A DNA stretch of 64,000 nt from Welwitschia mirabilis (lineage: Eukaryota; Gnetophyta; Gnetopsida; Welwitschiales), in assembly GCA_051453625.1 (NCBI GenBank), contig JBOZIK010000001.1:206490885-206554884 (forward strand). Direction: 5' to 3'. The position numbers and the translations under genes are program-made. Shown here in pieces: positions 61,301-64,000 of the stretch; positions within the stretch are counted from its first letter, which is position 1, and the number at the start of each line of letters is the position of its first letter. The notes beneath the pieces were generated by a model, which worked only from the letters and a program-made list of their open reading frames with translations, was not told the DNA's origin and made no database searches.

Positions 61301-61705
61301 TGTTTTGAATTCATTATTTGTAAAAGAATTATGTTAAGATACTAAATGAGTATAATAAATGAGTTATAAATGGAATTAACCAAAAGATATAAAACTATGT
61401 TCTTTCATTTATGCTATAAAATTCTATGGCATTAGGTAAGGGTGGATAGACTATGTGGATGTAATAGATGATAATCATGGCTAATCTCCATAAGTCCCAG
61501 GAGGATAACTTAGGTTATAGTCCATATATTTACCATTGACCACTAGTCTAGGCATATTGGCTGAATGACAAGAAGTGCAATCCACTATTTCTGATAATAA
61601 AGTCCACCTTTTGCTAAATTGTTTTTTGTTATTCTTATTGGCCTTGACATATTAATTATATGTTTCTTTTCATGTGAATTAATCTAAAAATAGTAAAATG
61701 GAACA
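61301..61705 (+). repeat. 3' LTR of chromovirus-like element
   Basis: Starts TGTTTTGAAT and ends GGAACA; aligned with 52,399-52,761 but about 40 bases longer, mainly near the right end. Confidence 0.9.
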
Positions 61706-62270
61706 TTATAATAATGATATTGGAATACTAATCATATTCCTAGGTTTTACTTGCTTTGAGATAAGGATGAAGGAGAAAAACCTTTTAAAGAAGTCCAATA
61801 TATAAGATTAAGGAAGAATTTATGTAATGAAATGAAATCAGTAGAGAATTTACATAATGAAGTGAGTCATCCAGCTTTGTTGTCTAGATGATATTCATAA
61901 CCGATAATTAATAACAACATTTCAATAATAGATAATAAGAATTACAATTTATAATTAACTAAATTATTTAATAAAGAGGAATAAGAATCAACTCAGAAAA
62001 TATCAGAAAATCTTCTATTACATAGTGAAGATAATAAGCAGTTTTTTAATGATTGTTTTGATGAATCAACTAACTTAGAAAATGATAATAATTATCAATA
62101 AAATAATAATTAGCATATTAAATAAGAGGAAGATATATTCATTGATAATAGTATAGAAAAAGAAAAGAGGGAGATATTATCAAAGATAATGATGAAGAAA
62201 GTAAAGAAATAATTCAACCAACTAATGATAGAATCAGTAATAAGGAGAAGTGGAATAAAGAAAAATTCAT
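61706..62270 (+). pseudogene. Acidic Asn/Glu/Asp-rich coding region, copy 2
   Basis: Continuation of derivative copy 2 after the chromovirus-like insertion. It aligns with 37,565-38,110: for example the stretch from 61,735 to 61,870 matches 37,585-37,720. Frames are acidic and Asn-rich but broken, more than in copy 1. It leads into the repeat protein of copy 2. Confidence 0.6.
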
Positions 62271-62334
62271 ATAAAATCAACCAAACTTAATGAAGAGTAG
62301 ACTTATTCCTTTTAATAAAATAACTTAACATACA

Positions 62335-63270
62335 ATGTATAGATATGTTTCTCCATCACTTCCACTTGTGCTTATATGTAAAATTTCAAATGGCATCCCT
62401 TCCCATAATTCTACCCTCTTATTACCTTATGATCTAAATAATGATAATATTACTCCCTTTGTCACTTTTGAACATTTAGGTAATTCTCCAAATCACATTC
62501 CTCTCCTTGATTTTAATGAAACACATATCCTTTATAAATCTAATCCAAAAATCTCTCAATAATTTTATTTTAAATTTGCATCTAAAACTTAAAGTAACAT
62601 CTTTTCCTCTTTTATAAAGTCCATTTTCTCTTGTGGATTTAATGATTACTCCTTTTAAAAACAATACTTCAGATGTCTTAAAACTCTAAATTAGAGTAAA
62701 TCTTATCTTCTTGATCCAAATCCATGATTAGAATTAAACCTTAAGAAGCTTCTTAAGTATGATAAACCTATTTTAAGTAGTTATCCTAGGAAGTTTTCTA
62801 AAAAGTATTTGATTTCTAATAATGCCATTTATGTCTCTCATGTTCAATATCAAGCTTTAAATGAAATTTATGTTTCATATTCTTTACATCATAAGTTTCA
62901 TAAGATATTATTTTTCCATGAGTTATATGAATTTTGTATCTCTTATATTGCTACAAAACCTTATGAAGACCAAATTTCATTTAGTCATGTTAATTGGAAA
63001 AAGCCTTACCTCTTCAATGAAAATCTATATCTTAAGTTGAATGATAGAAAGCTTTTTAATTTTACTATAAATTCTAAAGATCCTTCAAATAGTTCTTATA
63101 TCTCTTATTTAAGTAGCTCCTTGTGTGCATTATATAATGATACTCATAGTTTACATCATTTCAATAATATATTATTCTTTAATGAGATTTATCACTTTTT
63201 CATTTCTTATTTAGAATGTAAAGTTTATGCTATGAAAGTTTTATCCTTTTATTTTTTAACCTATAATTAA
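62335..63270 (+). pseudogene. Unknown repeat protein, copy 2 (best preserved)
   Basis: Two open frames (62,335-62,562, 75 residues; 62,809-63,270, 153 residues) plus broken frames between them. The first has LLDFNETHILYKSNPKISQ, matching LDFNETHKFKEF of copy 1. The second has ILFFHELYEFCISYIATKPY, then HVNWKKPYLFNENLYLKLND, then ILFFNEIYHFFISYLECKVY: an internal repeat of about 105 residues. The order and spacing match copy 1 (38,150-39,130). The composition is rich in Tyr, Phe, Asn and Ser, with no evident signal peptide. I know no family with these motifs. It could be a structural protein of the element or a captured host protein. Confidence 0.6.
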
Positions 63271-63479
63271 TTTTACTAAAAAATAATTGTATACATTTTA
63301 TTTTTTATCAATTGGTTAAAATGTGATTTAGTTCCTACCTTTCTAAGAAAATGTAATATCCTAAAATCGTATTCTCAAGAAATAAACATTTCTTTTTCTT
63401 TCTTTAAAATAATGTATTGAATAGAATTTAGAATCTAAATAAAACTTATTTTTATCTTGTTTTAATATTTTCTTTTAAT

Positions 63480-63660
63480 TTTATGATGGTATGTTTTTAT
63501 CCTTTATTTTTATTTTATATAGCAAATTGACCTTTAGATGGTTAGATTCTTAACTTTTAAAGAAAGTACATTTTTAATGGCTCAGTTGAGATTTCTAGTT
63601 TAAATCAAGTCCAAAAAATGGATAAGAGTTAAAAATACGTGAGTTATCAAATCTTAAACA
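63480..63660 (+). pseudogene. Integrase C-terminal domain remnant, copy 2
   Basis: Frames give PLFLFYIAN then RKYIFNGSVEISSLN, parallel to the integrase tail of copy 1 (39,310-39,520) and of the full element (44,900-45,080 minus). No integrase core precedes it, so both derivative copies share the same deletion or fusion. Confidence 0.5.
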
Positions 63661-64000
63661 TAATAGATACAATTATTTTAAAAGACCTACTACCATTATC
63701 TGAATTATTTCTCAGCCAATTCTTTTGGTGGACATCATGTTGTCACTTAAACATCTTTAACTTGACTAATGTTTCACTTTATGAAGTTATCATAACTAGT
63801 GATCTTTAATTGGGTATTTCAAAGTGATAATATTAGATTCACTTAATCTTAAGACATTCAAATTTTTATGAGCTTCATTTTAAAGGAAGATGCTTTTTTT
63901 TTTTTTTTAAATTCTCTCTTAATGGTGTGAGTATTTGGTTATTTAGAAGTCTTATTCCTTATTTTTCATGTCTTTTTTTTATCTTTCTCTTTAAGCGTGT
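63661..64000 (+). mobile_element. Derivative copy 2, post-integrase region, runs off window
   Basis: Matches 39,530-39,689 and 52,137-52,213, and in reverse 44,460-44,830 of the full element. It holds the uninterrupted target site GTGAT at 63,824-63,828. A T-rich run lies near 63,894-63,908. Confidence 0.75.

Larger units (their letters stand above)
52399..61705 (+). mobile_element. Complete chromovirus-like Ty3/gypsy element, nested
   Basis: A 9.3-kb element with LTRs 52,399-52,761 and 61,301-61,705, tRNA-iMet primer site, gag with CCHC knuckle, protease, RT, RNase H, integrase and polypurine tract, all in Ty3/gypsy order on the plus strand. The leader between primer site and gag is about 4 kb and is unusual. 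The domain sequences resemble plant chromoviruses; I could not read a chromodomain or settle the clade. TATAA flanks the left end and TATAA starts one base after the right end, so the target duplication is probable but offset by one base. ORFs are broken throughout. Confidence 0.9.

Noticed and set aside
1-64000. CRISPR arrays, rRNA or tRNA genes, bacterial operons
   Set aside because: No regularly spaced identical repeats, no rRNA or tRNA cores and no ribosome-binding sites; everything readable is plant retroelement.

Overview
The window looks like nuclear DNA of a seed plant, probably gene-poor heterochromatin. It is very AT-rich by eye (composition not computed), CpG is nearly absent, and almost everything recognisable is a decayed plant LTR retrotransposon. 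The families are Athila-type Ty3/gypsy (primer sites complementary to tRNA-Asp), one chromovirus-like Ty3/gypsy element (primer site complementary to initiator tRNA-Met) and a Ty1/copia fragment. I found no intact host gene, rRNA, tRNA or CRISPR array. The sequence cannot name the species. Six N runs mark assembly gaps. LTR ends, domain limits and copy boundaries were set by eye and are approximate unless a terminal motif or target duplication is quoted. Layout. 1-4,131: Athila-like family A on the minus strand; one LTR (1,048-2,107) has a primer site on one side and a polypurine tract on the other, so two internal regions share it. 4,562-5,753: an apparent solo family A LTR on the plus strand. 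5,754-10,189: AT-rich DNA with nothing recognised. 10,290-29,690: a second Athila-like family (B), with LTR-internal-LTR-internal-LTR on the minus strand, plus a truncated plus-strand LTR lying head to head with a minus-strand one. Family B keeps gag and an Athila-type second ORF, but I could not find RT, RNase H or integrase. 29,691-34,533: copia remnant (RNase H at about 30,555-31,150, minus) and unassigned DNA. 34,534-64,000 is a nest. Two copies of a plus-strand family A derivative carry an unusual acidic and repeat-containing coding region where gag-pol would be expected, followed by only the C-terminal end of integrase. The first copy (5' LTR at 34,534) was split at 39,689/52,137 by a full Athila-like element on the minus strand (39,690-52,136; two 1.25-kb LTRs, gag, protease, RT, RNase H, integrase, env-like ORF) with a GTAAT/GTGAT target duplication. 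The second copy was split by a complete chromovirus-like element (52,399-61,705) with LTRs, primer site, gag, protease, RT, RNase H, integrase and polypurine tract. Because the two copies are related, each supplies the uninterrupted target site for the other's insertion. How the parts fit: the full-length elements would have supplied reverse transcriptase and integrase, and the derivative family and family B could only have moved with help in trans. All copies now carry many stop codons and frameshifts, often at former CAA, CAG, CGA or TGG codons, as expected from long methylation and C-to-T decay. The most unusual items are the repeat protein of the derivative family (about 36.5-39.1 kb and 61.7-63.3 kb) and the 4-kb leader of the chromovirus-like element, which holds an antisense coding-like region and a nested tandem repeat array.
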